Shown one piece after another: positions 34,409 to 43,144 of a stretch of 64,000 nucleotides of DNA. Each line of letters opens with the position of its first letter. The first letter of the stretch is position 1. Under the pieces are notes generated by a model. It was not told the DNA's origin. It searched no databases and was given only the letters and a program-made list of their open reading frames with translations. Position numbers and translations under genes: made by a program. Source of the DNA: Pedobacter cryoconitis (GTDB taxonomy: Bacteria > Bacteroidota > Bacteroidia > Sphingobacteriales > Sphingobacteriaceae); the NCBI RefSeq assembly GCF_001590605.1, contig NZ_CP014504.1:806001-870000 (forward strand), given 5' to 3'.

Positions 34409-35755
34409 ATGAGTAAAGTATTTACGATTACTGAAGGTCTGGAAAATATGGGCGCATTGCGTACCGGAGGCCAGGGTTCAGTTTACAAGGGAAGAAGGTT
34501 TGGTCCTATTATAACGGCAGTGAAATTATTGCCAACACCGGTTCATACGGAAAGTACAGAAGATAAAAACTTCAGGAGTTTCCAGAATGAGGTGGAGAAA
34601 TTGAAAAAGGTAAATGAGGAGCCTAATCCTAATATCGTTAAGATCTTAAATTCAGGAATTACAGAAAGCGGATCGTTTCCATTTATAGAAATGGAGTTTA
34701 TTGATGGTCCTGATCTCGAAGAGTTACTAAAAGAACCGCATGATAAAATATTCCCGGTCAAGGAAGTGATTAAGGTGGCCGATCATTTGGCAAATGCTTT
34801 AGCGCATTGTCATCAGGTTACGGTAAAGCATGGGGATATCAAGAGTAATAATGTTAAATTTAATATCCATACGGGCAATTATGTCTTACTGGATTTTGGT
34901 TTATCGGCGATGTCTGATGAGCAGCGCAGAACGAGTATCCGCCATGCGGGTGCAATCGAATTCATGGCTCCTGAGCAGAGTGAAGGACAAATGCTACTGG
35001 AAACGGATATTTACAGTTATGGCATAATCCTGTATGAGCTACTGGCTGGCCAGGTTCCTTTTCCTTTACTGGATAACGGGCAAAAGTCAAGGAATGATGT
35101 GCTGGTTGGACATTTAGAATCGCCAGTTCCTGATTTGCTGACTTTAAGGCAACAGAATTTGCCCGAAGGCTGGTCGGAGGAGAAAAAGATGCATGAGATG
35201 CAGGTTCCTGCATGGTTGCTGTCTGTGATTAGTAAATGTCTGGAGAAATCACCGTCAGACAGGTATAAAAGCGGAATGGCTTTACAGTATGCAATTGTCC
35301 ACAGTAGTATTGCTGATGCGGGAAGTGCTATAGCTGATGCTCCGGGTACTGCCTTATTGCAAAAAGAAAATGAGCGTTTGCAGACTTTACTGAGGCATTA
35401 TCAGGAAGCGCAGGATGAAAAACCTGTTGTTCGTGATGCTGGTATAATTGCGATTTCCAAGCCTGTATTTTATGTTTTATCAGCTGGGGTAGTTTTTATG
35501 ATTGCATTGTTGAGTTACTTTTTACTGTTTAAGGAGGCCGATAAACCTGTTAAAAAGGAGGTCCCTGTGAAAACAACGATAACTCCGGCGACCGTAAATA
35601 CAGCTGAAGAAGATAAGGGGTATAGCTGGGATAAAGAACGCGATTCTTTAAAAGATAGTGGAAATACAGAGACGCAGCCAGTACAGTTAAAGCCTGTTCC
35701 ACAAACTCCGCGTGATACAACAACGATGAATCTGGACACCACACTTCATTTCTAA
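34409..35755 (+). CDS. membrane-anchored serine/threonine protein kinase (PknB-like)
   Basis: 448 residues. Kinase domain about 10-295: Gly loop GGQGSVYKG, ATP Lys in TAVKLLP, catalytic loop KHGDIKSNNV (HGD in place of the usual HRD), DFG in LLDFGLSAM, and APEQ in the P+1 region. A helical stretch follows, then one membrane segment (about 349-372) and an ~75-residue Pro/Thr-rich external tail without PASTA repeats. First gene of a six-gene operon with a PP2C phosphatase, two FHA-like proteins and a SEDS-PBP fusion; it should phosphorylate Thr residues read by the FHA domains and tune wall synthesis. Confidence 0.93.
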   Translation: MSKVFTITEGLENMGALRTGGQGSVYKGRRFGPIITAVKLLPTPVHTESTEDKNFRSFQNEVEKLKKVNEEPNPNIVKILNSGITESGSFPFIEMEFIDGPDLEELLKEPHDKIFPVKEVIKVADHLANALAHCHQVTVKHGDIKSNNVKFNIHTGNYVLLDFGLSAMSDEQRRTSIRHAGAIEFMAPEQSEGQMLLETDIYSYGIILYELLAGQVPFPLLDNGQKSRNDVLVGHLESPVPDLLTLRQQNLPEGWSEEKKMHEMQVPAWLLSVISKCLEKSPSDRYKSGMALQYAIVHSSIADAGSAIADAPGTALLQKENERLQTLLRHYQEAQDEKPVVRDAGIIAISKPVFYVLSAGVVFMIALLSYFLLFKEADKPVKKEVPVKTTITPATVNTAEEDKGYSWDKERDSLKDSGNTETQPVQLKPVPQTPRDTTTMNLDTTLHF

Positions 35756-35794
35756 AATTTGATTAACCAGGGTTTTCCTACATAAAAAAATAAC

Positions 35795-36742
35795 ATGGCA
35801 GAAAAGTCAACTTTCTGGAAAAAGACAGGTCTTCAGGACTGGTTTCTTCCAACAGAAAAAAGTAAAGCTAAAAAAATAGTCAAAGGTTTAACGCCTGACG
35901 AGGTTTATAAATATATACTGGATAAATTCAAGGAGTCTATTGGGCAGCTTTCTTTTGCGAACCGTGTAGTTTTTTATCATGAATACATTATTTGTTTCAA
36001 TGAGGAAGATTATAAAGAATTTCTGGATCATAAACAGGGTTTGTTCGGAATCATTGTGCATGAGTCTGTGAACCAGTTTTATGAGGTATTAAAGGAATAC
36101 CGCAAAGCGGGTAAAACGGTGGAACCTTCGAGTTCCAAATGGGTTTTCAGATTGGCTTCTCACCCGGATTATGAGCGTGGTGATAAAGGCTTTATCGGTA
36201 AATTATTGCCGGGAAGTACTAAAAAAGAGGAAAATTTAAGAGTCACTTTTATTCCAAGACAAACAGGAATTGCAGAAACGCTTGATGTGAACCAGGATAT
36301 TTTAAATGGCTTCACCTATTATAGTGAGGGTTATTATGAATTGCCTTATGCAATGGATCTGGAAAACGCTAAATTGGTTAAGGGGAAATCTGATAAGGTT
36401 CTTGCACGTTTTGAAACGATTATGCCAGATCAGAATTTCAGGGGTAAAAAGCTGGAATATCTGATGACCACGCAAGAGATATTGATCTCTGGTAAGGATG
36501 AAGAGCGAAAAGAACCTTATATTTTTAGTATTCCTTCAGATTGGGTGAATACGCCTCATCTGAGCATCCGGTATGCAGAGGCTGAGGGTAAGTTTTACCT
36601 GGCCTCTTTCGGAGAGAAAACAATGGTCAATGAGGTGGAGGTATACCGGAGTTCGGTAGATGCTCCGGATTGGGTAGCACTGCCTTTTAATTCAAAGATC
36701 CTGCTGAACGGTATTATCGGGATCAACATATTTAAACCTTAG
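35795..36742 (+). CDS. hypothetical protein with divergent C-terminal FHA-like domain
   Basis: 315 residues, soluble, no signal. The C-terminal ~95 residues follow the FHA beta-sandwich pattern (HLSIRYAEAEGKFYLASFGE, TMVNEVEV, ALPFNSKILLNGIIGINIF), but the phosphothreonine-binding Arg and Ser of canonical FHA loops are not evident. The N-terminal ~110 residues (FKESIGQLSFANRVVFYHEY, NEEDYKEF) faintly recall the DUF3662 module of mycobacterial FhaA. It is 39 bp after the kinase gene and 6 bp before the small peptide gene. The FHA link is by pattern only. Confidence 0.65.
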   Translation: MAEKSTFWKKTGLQDWFLPTEKSKAKKIVKGLTPDEVYKYILDKFKESIGQLSFANRVVFYHEYIICFNEEDYKEFLDHKQGLFGIIVHESVNQFYEVLKEYRKAGKTVEPSSSKWVFRLASHPDYERGDKGFIGKLLPGSTKKEENLRVTFIPRQTGIAETLDVNQDILNGFTYYSEGYYELPYAMDLENAKLVKGKSDKVLARFETIMPDQNFRGKKLEYLMTTQEILISGKDEERKEPYIFSIPSDWVNTPHLSIRYAEAEGKFYLASFGEKTMVNEVEVYRSSVDAPDWVALPFNSKILLNGIIGINIFKP

Positions 36743-36748
36743 ATCCGG

Positions 36749-36838
36749 ATGGGGAATTATTTATCAATTGGGTTGCTGGCTATAGGCGTTTTATTGCTGT
36801 TATGGCATTTTACAGATATTAAAAAATCACAGAAATAA
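36749..36838 (+). CDS. 29-residue single-pass membrane peptide
   Basis: MGNYLSIGLLAIGVLLLLWH followed by nine polar, Lys-rich residues: one membrane helix with a basic cytoplasmic end. It starts 6 bp after the FHA-like gene, and its stop shares one base with the PP2C start (TAATG), a typical coupling for a translated gene. It could be a small regulator of the kinase or of the SEDS-PBP protein. Confidence 0.6.
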   Translation: MGNYLSIGLLAIGVLLLLWHFTDIKKSQK

Positions 36839-38298
36839 TGGCGGATCGTCTATTTGGAATTACTGACGCAGGCAGGGTAAGAGAGAATAATGAAGATGAA
36901 TTCATTATTCAGGAAGTCATGCAAAATAAGTTTATGATTGCGGGTGTGATTGATGGCGTAGGTGGATATGCTGGCGGTGAAATTGCGGCTGCGTTAACTA
37001 AAGAAGTTATTTTAAGGGAGCTGGAAACGATTGAGCCAGATTTGATCAGCCAGCTGAGCAGGGTTTTTTACCTGGCTAATGAACAGATTGCAACGCATAA
37101 ACAAGGTGATCTGGAATTGATGGATATGGCTTGTGTAGCAACGCTTGCGGTGATAGACAGACAAAATAACCTATTGTATTATGTGCATGTGGGGGATACC
37201 AGGTTGTATTTATTTCGTGATCATTCGCTGATTAAGATTTCACATGATCAGTCCTTTGTTGGTTTTCTGGAGGATTCCGGCAGGCTTACCGAAGAAGCAG
37301 CGATGCAGCATCCTAAACGAAATCAGATTAATCAGGCTTTAGGGCTTACGAGCCGTGAGGGAATGACTGATGCTTATTTTGAAACAGGTTCTTCTCCTTT
37401 TTTACCGGATGATTTGATCTTGCTTTGCAGTGATGGATTAACGGATATGGTAGATGCGGCATTGATTACGGCAGTATTGAATGGCCCGGAAACACTCGCG
37501 GTAAAGGCCGCACGTTTAGTGGAGGAAGCAAATCAGGCGGGTGGCAAGGATAATATAACAGTGGTACTGGCAAAAAATGATAAAGTAAGAGCGTCTTACG
37601 AGTTTTCAAAGCCGGAGCCAGTTAAGCCTGTAGTGAGCAGTGCTGTTACTGCGACGTCTGTTACTGCTACAGCTGTTGCTGAGCCTTTTAAAGGAACGGT
37701 TAAAGCTGCGTCTGAACAAAATATAGTTCAACAAAAAAGTGGTAAGGGGCTGATTATATTGCTGTCTGCTTTATGTTTATTGTTTTTAGGAACAACAATC
37801 TGGTTATTTTTATACCATACTGCTGAAGGAACAAAATTAGAACAGCCGGGAACGGTTTTGGTTACGCCGGTCAAACCTGGATTAAATCCTCAGGAAAAAA
37901 AGATCAGCGATATGCTTTTAAGTTTAAAAGGGGATACGCTTTTGCTTGCCGATACCGTATTTAAAGTACCTGTTCATTTAAGCCAGGCATTGACGATTGA
38001 CAGGGATACACTGATTCTTAAAACGAAAGGGAATATTGTTTTTCAAAGTGATTCTGCTTATAAAGGGCCTGCGTTAATTCTTTCTCCAAAATGTAAGTAT
38101 GTGAAGATCGATCAGCTGGTGCTGGAGAATTTTGAAACGGGCGTAGTTTCTTATAACAATTCGCTGGATTTAAAAAATATACGTTTTAATAAAGTTAACT
38201 ATCCGGTACAAGTGAGGTTTGTTTTTCCAGACCAGTTTTATGTGAATGGAAGGTTATCTAAGCGAAATTATGCGGCTGATTCGCTGGCTAAGAAATAA
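36838..38298 (+). CDS. PP2C-type Ser/Thr phosphatase with membrane anchor and external domain
   Basis: 486 residues. PP2C domain about 1-245: RVRENNEDEF, DGVGGYAGGE, HVGDTRLYLFRDHSL, LLCSDGLTDMV and GGKDNITVVLA hold the metal-binding Asp residues. A linker and one membrane helix (about 301-324) follow, then a ~150-residue external domain whose repeating short strands (VKIDQLVLENFETGVVSYNN, LDLKNIRFNKV) look like a parallel beta-helix. PstP of Actinobacteria has the same order but only a short tail. It should reverse the kinase of the same operon. Confidence 0.93.
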   Translation: MADRLFGITDAGRVRENNEDEFIIQEVMQNKFMIAGVIDGVGGYAGGEIAAALTKEVILRELETIEPDLISQLSRVFYLANEQIATHKQGDLELMDMACVATLAVIDRQNNLLYYVHVGDTRLYLFRDHSLIKISHDQSFVGFLEDSGRLTEEAAMQHPKRNQINQALGLTSREGMTDAYFETGSSPFLPDDLILLCSDGLTDMVDAALITAVLNGPETLAVKAARLVEEANQAGGKDNITVVLAKNDKVRASYEFSKPEPVKPVVSSAVTATSVTATAVAEPFKGTVKAASEQNIVQQKSGKGLIILLSALCLLFLGTTIWLFLYHTAEGTKLEQPGTVLVTPVKPGLNPQEKKISDMLLSLKGDTLLLADTVFKVPVHLSQALTIDRDTLILKTKGNIVFQSDSAYKGPALILSPKCKYVKIDQLVLENFETGVVSYNNSLDLKNIRFNKVNYPVQVRFVFPDQFYVNGRLSKRNYAADSLAKK

Positions 38299-38300
38299 GT

Positions 38301-41300
38301 ATGGATAAGAGAGAGACTGAAGCTAAAGGTAGAGGGCAGGAACGCTTGTTTTTAGGACTGATCGCTATTTTAATGGTGGTGCTGTTCGTCAGGTTATTTG
38401 GTGTATTGCAGGGACGGATTAAGGAGGTAGATCAACGCCTTAAAGATGGAACGGTGGTGAATTTAAATGCACCTGAGCCAGCTAAAGCTGTGAAAGGATT
38501 ACTAACCAGGGGATACTATCTGGAAGATCCGCTTGACGTAGAAGTTGTGCGTAATTCTATTGCTGCGCAAGAGGCGAAGGGTTTGTCTTTTACGAATGTC
38601 GGTGATCTGAATAAAAGAAGGTTTAATGTGCTGGCTGATGACGCTTATCGCAATGGTGGATCTGCCTTTAAGAAAAGGGTGGCTGTGTCGAGGTCATTGC
38701 TGGGATTTACCGGGGATGATGAAGTTCGTTATACTCAGGAAAAAAATAATGCGCCTGCAATGCCTGCGGTTAAATCTGCAGGGATGGGCAACGGGGTAAT
38801 TAAGGGTAAGATAGAACATCAAGGGGATGCGGTAGCTGGTGTTCTGGTGAGGTTGTCGACTGTTCTTCCTTCGGATAGTATAGAGGCGAAATCATTCAGG
38901 ATTTATGCACGTACAGATGCTTCTGGTCAGTACTCCTTCACGCAATTACCGGAAGGAAAAGCTTATGAGGTTATTCCTTTAAAACCAGATGCTGAGTTTG
39001 GACAGGTTAAGGGTGTACAGGAACTCAATGGTTCAAAGCAACTTAATTTTAGTGAAATGCCACATATGGTCAGGTTGCTTTCTTCGCGTGAGTTTACGCT
39101 GCTGAAAAATGACGGGGCTTTAATTGTACGGACACCTGAGCAGTTTAAAGTTGGATATTGGTGCGTTGCGGGTGGTTTTTTACTGGCTTTTTTACTGATA
39201 CATTTGCTGTTGTCTTTTAAATTTCCGGAGGCTGATCAATTGATGTTGCCGCTTTTAATGTTATTGACTGGTTTGTCTTTTCTGACATTACTGAGTTTGC
39301 AGGATCCGGTGAGAGATCGTTTTCTGGCAGTTGATTCTTTAGGGTTCTTGTATTTTGGTGTTGTTGGTTTAGGTGTGTTATTATTTTTGAATATCAAACG
39401 CTTTACGGCTGATTCTGGTGTATACCGTTTACTGATTTTCAAAGACCGTTCAGCAGCTAATGGGTGGCCCTGGATTGCATTGGCAATTGCGCTTTTAGGG
39501 GGTACGTTATTATTTGGTGGCGGGCCTGAGGGGAGCGGTGTAAAAGTGAATTTGTTAGGTGTACAGCCAAGTGAGGTGGTTAAATATATTGTGGTCTTAT
39601 TTTTAGCTGGTTTCTTTGCGCAGAATGAGCAGTTCATTGCTACGTATTCGAGCTGGAAAAAACGCTGGTCATTTTTCTCTTTTGCATTGGCAGCTATCTT
39701 ATTTACGCTGTTCTTGTTTTTACTGCTAGGAGATCTTGGCCCGGCAATCGTGATCTGTTTCACTTTTATCCTGCTTTTCTCTTTCTCAAGAGGTGACTTT
39801 ATGGAGATGGCGGCATTTGTGCTGCTATATGTACTGGTGGCGTGGTTTGTAGGGAATGTATGGCTTGATGCTTTAATTACTTTTGCTGTTTTAGTCTTAT
39901 ACCATGTGTTGAAACGCAAATCTATGAGCGAGTCGGCAGTGATGGCATTGATTGTGATTACAGCCTTTTTAACGATTGATAAAATTCCTTATCTGGATAA
40001 AATTGTTCCTGGCCCGGTAGCGAGATTGGCTGATAGAAAAGCAATCTGGCAGGATGCGTGGAATAATGAAGTTTATGGGGGAGATCAGGTTGCAAACGGC
40101 CTTTGGGGTATTGCTACTGGTGGAATTACCGGACAGGGTACGGGTGAGGGTTTTGCGAAAACTATTCCTGAAGCACATACGGATATGATTCTTCCTGCGA
40201 TTGGGGAAGAGTTTGGGTGGACTGGGATTACCTGTGTCTTCATCTTATTTTTAATCTATTTGCATCGTTCGATCATTATTGGCCGGCGAACGGGAACTCC
40301 ATTCTTGTTTTATATTTGCGCAGGTATCGGTATTTGTACTTTCATTCAGTTTTTACTGATTGCCGGCGGATCGATTGGCGCACTGCCTTTATCGGGGGTA
40401 TCCCTTCCTTTTGAGAGTTATGGCGGATCTTCTCTGGTCATTAATCTGGTCGCTGCCGGGTTCTTATTGTCAGCTTCTTCGGTTAGGGGAACAGCTGTAC
40501 AGATGAAATATTTGACCGGACAGCAGGATAAAAACCTGGTTCCGGCATTAATTGCTGCTTGTGCGGCTATCTTATTGTTGGTAATCAATATTTCGCGTTA
40601 TAGTTTTAATACACCTGCATGGGTAGTTAAGCCAGCTTTAGTCGCTGATAAAAGCGGAAGCCGGATGTTCAGCTATAATCCGCGGATAGGGATCTTAATG
40701 AAAAAACTGGAAGCGGGAACTATCTATGACCGTTCAGGTTTAATTTTAGCAACGAGTGACCCTGAGTTGGTTAAAAAGCAAATGCAGGAGTTACGGGAGG
40801 CTGGTGCAGTTGATTATAAACTGGATTCTGCCAGACATAAAAGGGTGACGCGTTATTATCCCTTTGAGGAACAAATGTTCTTTTGGACTGGTGATGCAAA
40901 TACCGGAGTATTTAGTGGTGGTATCAACGGGTATTTTGCGGAGTATGAACATGCGGCAGAACTAAGAGGATTTAAAATGCCTTTGACAAGTTATACCTTG
41001 ATTGCTTCCCGTTATAAAGAGGATCGTTTTTTGCCAAGAGGGCCGAAAGAAATGACTGTGCTTAAGAAGGATTATGCTGAATTGACTTCTTTATTGGTTT
41101 CTGGTTTAGACAGTGCAGAGATCCAGACTTTTAAAAAGCGTAACAGGGAGGTGAGGTTAAGTGTGGATGCCAGTTTACAGACGCATTTGCAGGCTGGTTT
41201 AGCGAATGATCCTAAGTTGAGTAAAAACAGGGTTTCTGTAGTGGTTATGTCTGCTAATACAGGAGATGTGCTGGCTTCGGCGGCTTTTCCTTTGCCTCCG

Positions 41301-42254
41301 GTTAAGAATTGGGAGCAGTTGACGATGAGTCTTCCGGATCAGAATAAGCTGGATTCCTGGACAACTACAGCTGACCCGGGTTTCGCGATTGCGACTCAGC
41401 CTGGTTCTACTGCTAAATTGTTGACCGCTATGGCTGGTTTTAATAAATTAGGGTTGGCTGCTGCAAAGCAAACTTACCTGGTTAAAGCGAATGAAAGAAT
41501 TCGTACTCGTGGTGCTGAGCCAGATGAAACAGGACTGATTGATATGGAACAGGCTATTGTAAAATCAAACAATGTTTATTTTATCAAATTGGCAAACCAA
41601 CAGCACTTGCAGGAGCAAATGGGAGCGTTGTATTTGAAAACGGGTATGTTTTTGCATGGGGTTGGCGGTTATTATTATAGCCGTAAATCTGTGAATGAAG
41701 AACAGGAGCAGCGCTGGCTTGATTTGTGGCGTAAAACTGAATTCAGCAGCGCTTATAATCCAAACAATATTTACAAAAACCGCGCAACGGGTATTTCAGG
41801 TATGGCCTGGGGGCAAGGGGAATTAATTTCTACACCTGCTGCTATGGCACGTTTAGGTTCAGCTATTGCGAATGGAGGAGTTTTAGTGCCTAACCGTTAT
41901 GTCTTGAAGTTGGCAGATTCGACTATCAGGCAAAGAGAGGGTGTGGTATTGGCTAAGGATCCGGAAGCTGCGGCTCTGTTAAAACAGTATATGGTTGAGC
42001 AGAGTGCACGTAAGGCTGGCGTATTTGGAATCTCTGTAGCAGGTAAAACGGGTACGCCTGAAAGGATTATTAAAAAGAAGAAGGTTAATGATGGCTGGTA
42101 TGTGTTTTTTGCACCTAAAGCTGCTGAACCAGGTTATACCGTAGTGTGTATCCGGGTGGAGTCGGCAAAAGGCTCTTCGGAGGCTGTAAGGGTTGCGGCC
42201 GAAACTGTAATTCCTTTGCTGGTGCGTAAGGGATATATGAAAAGTATAAATTAA
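38301..42254 (+). CDS. SEDS (RodA/FtsW) polymerase fused to class B penicillin-binding protein
   Basis: 1317 residues. N-terminal membrane helix (about 17-37); periplasmic carboxypeptidase-regulatory-like beta domain (about 160-240); SEDS core with about ten helices (about 280-740), including the key Asp628 in PEAHTDMILPAIGEE, ATGGITGQGTGEG before it and LPFESYGGSSL after; one more helix (about 752-770); a pedestal region; and a transpeptidase domain with Ser1036-x-x-Lys1039 (GSTAK), Ser1089-Asn-Asn1091 and Lys1249-Thr-Gly. All active-site motifs are intact, so one protein should both polymerise glycan strands and cross-link peptides. It lies 2 bp after the PP2C gene. Usually these are two genes, rodA and pbpA or ftsW and ftsI. 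Confidence 0.94.
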   Translation: MDKRETEAKGRGQERLFLGLIAILMVVLFVRLFGVLQGRIKEVDQRLKDGTVVNLNAPEPAKAVKGLLTRGYYLEDPLDVEVVRNSIAAQEAKGLSFTNVGDLNKRRFNVLADDAYRNGGSAFKKRVAVSRSLLGFTGDDEVRYTQEKNNAPAMPAVKSAGMGNGVIKGKIEHQGDAVAGVLVRLSTVLPSDSIEAKSFRIYARTDASGQYSFTQLPEGKAYEVIPLKPDAEFGQVKGVQELNGSKQLNFSEMPHMVRLLSSREFTLLKNDGALIVRTPEQFKVGYWCVAGGFLLAFLLIHLLLSFKFPEADQLMLPLLMLLTGLSFLTLLSLQDPVRDRFLAVDSLGFLYFGVVGLGVLLFLNIKRFTADSGVYRLLIFKDRSAANGWPWIALAIALLGGTLLFGGGPEGSGVKVNLLGVQPSEVVKYIVVLFLAGFFAQNEQFIATYSSWKKRWSFFSFALAAILFTLFLFLLLGDLGPAIVICFTFILLFSFSRGDFMEMAAFVLLYVLVAWFVGNVWLDALITFAVLVLYHVLKRKSMSESAVMALIVITAFLTIDKIPYLDKIVPGPVARLADRKAIWQDAWNNEVYGGDQVANGLWGIATGGITGQGTGEGFAKTIPEAHTDMILPAIGEEFGWTGITCVFILFLIYLHRSIIIGRRTGTPFLFYICAGIGICTFIQFLLIAGGSIGALPLSGVSLPFESYGGSSLVINLVAAGFLLSASSVRGTAVQMKYLTGQQDKNLVPALIAACAAILLLVINISRYSFNTPAWVVKPALVADKSGSRMFSYNPRIGILMKKLEAGTIYDRSGLILATSDPELVKKQMQELREAGAVDYKLDSARHKRVTRYYPFEEQMFFWTGDANTGVFSGGINGYFAEYEHAAELRGFKMPLTSYTLIASRYKEDRFLPRGPKEMTVLKKDYAELTSLLVSGLDSAEIQTFKKRNREVRLSVDASLQTHLQAGLANDPKLSKNRVSVVVMSANTGDVLASAAFPLPPVKNWEQLTMSLPDQNKLDSWTTTADPGFAIATQPGSTAKLLTAMAGFNKLGLAAAKQTYLVKANERIRTRGAEPDETGLIDMEQAIVKSNNVYFIKLANQQHLQEQMGALYLKTGMFLHGVGGYYYSRKSVNEEQEQRWLDLWRKTEFSSAYNPNNIYKNRATGISGMAWGQGELISTPAAMARLGSAIANGGVLVPNRYVLKLADSTIRQREGVVLAKDPEAAALLKQYMVEQSARKAGVFGISVAGKTGTPERIIKKKKVNDGWYVFFAPKAAEPGYTVVCIRVESAKGSSEAVRVAAETVIPLLVRKGYMKSIN

Positions 42255-42264
42255 TTATATAAAG

Positions 42265-43047
42265 ATGTTTGATTTTTTTAAGAAAAATAAAGTGGATACG
42301 CCTTTAGATGCGAAGGGGTTAAGAGATGAGATTTTGCAGTTTATTAAAGAGGAGTTGCAGCAACTTGATGGTGGCGAGGGCAAGTATTTAAAATCATTAG
42401 CGCTTTTTGTAAGGGCGAGCGCTGAAGAGTTGTTTAGTTATGAAACTGCTTTATATAGTGCTGCGCCTGAAAAGTTTCAGGAGGAAGTACAGCGTATTGC
42501 TGATAATTTTGCTTTAGACCTTCCTGAAGGATGGAAGTTAACAGTACATTATGTAGCTGAGTTTCCGGAAAGTGTTATTGAACGTAAGCACTTGAAAGTA
42601 GGGCTGGTGCTGAAAAATTCTGGTTCGCCTGTGAATACTGCAGTTGGCTTAACTGCAAGCTTAAAGGTGATTACTGGCCGTGCTGAACAGGAAGTTTATA
42701 AGATTGAGGCAGGAATGGGACGTATTAATATAGGCAGAGAAAGCAATGTACAGGGAAGTGATGGGAGTTTCAGGATCAATACGATCGCCTTTCCGGCAGA
42801 CGCTCAGGAGCGTAATAAATATATCAGCAGGCAGCATGCGCATCTGGAATGGGATCAGCAACAGGCTTGTTTCAAGTTATATGCTGATGAGGGTGGGGTT
42901 CCTCCGGGAAATAAAACCAAAGTAAGAGTGGCGAAAGATGAGACGGTGCATAAATTAAATTCAACGCAAATCGGTTATAGTTTAAAACATGGAGATCAGG
43001 TCATTTTAGCTGATGTAGCAACGCTTGAGTTCACTATATTAGCATGA
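42265..43047 (+). CDS. FHA-domain protein
   Basis: 260 residues, soluble. The C-terminal half is a canonical FHA domain: INIGRES (Arg for phosphate), NKYISRQHAHLEWD (Ser and His), later NSTQIGYSLKHGDQVILADV. The N-terminal ~110 residues (LRDEILQFIKEELQQL, LFVRASAEELFSYE) form an alpha/beta module like that in the other FHA-like protein of the operon. It starts 10 bp after the SEDS-PBP gene and should bind phosphothreonine made by the operon kinase, perhaps on the membrane proteins. Confidence 0.9.
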   Translation: MFDFFKKNKVDTPLDAKGLRDEILQFIKEELQQLDGGEGKYLKSLALFVRASAEELFSYETALYSAAPEKFQEEVQRIADNFALDLPEGWKLTVHYVAEFPESVIERKHLKVGLVLKNSGSPVNTAVGLTASLKVITGRAEQEVYKIEAGMGRINIGRESNVQGSDGSFRINTIAFPADAQERNKYISRQHAHLEWDQQQACFKLYADEGGVPPGNKTKVRVAKDETVHKLNSTQIGYSLKHGDQVILADVATLEFTILA

Positions 43048-43144
43048 TATTTAATAAATAAGAAATGTTTATTTGCAGATTTAAAAGATTCTGCGTGCGA
43101 TTTTATTTAGTTTAGCGCATATTTCCCAAAACCGTTTAAATTAA

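Noticed and set aside
39236..39919. 227-codon minus-strand frame inside the SEDS-PBP gene
   Set aside because: It is the antisense shadow of hydrophobic codons (rich in Lys, Asn, Ser, Thr), with the sense frame clearly coding.
34409..43047. Kinase/PP2C/FHA set as part of a type VI secretion locus
   Set aside because: No sheath, tube, baseplate or ClpV genes are nearby; the partner is a peptidoglycan synthase.
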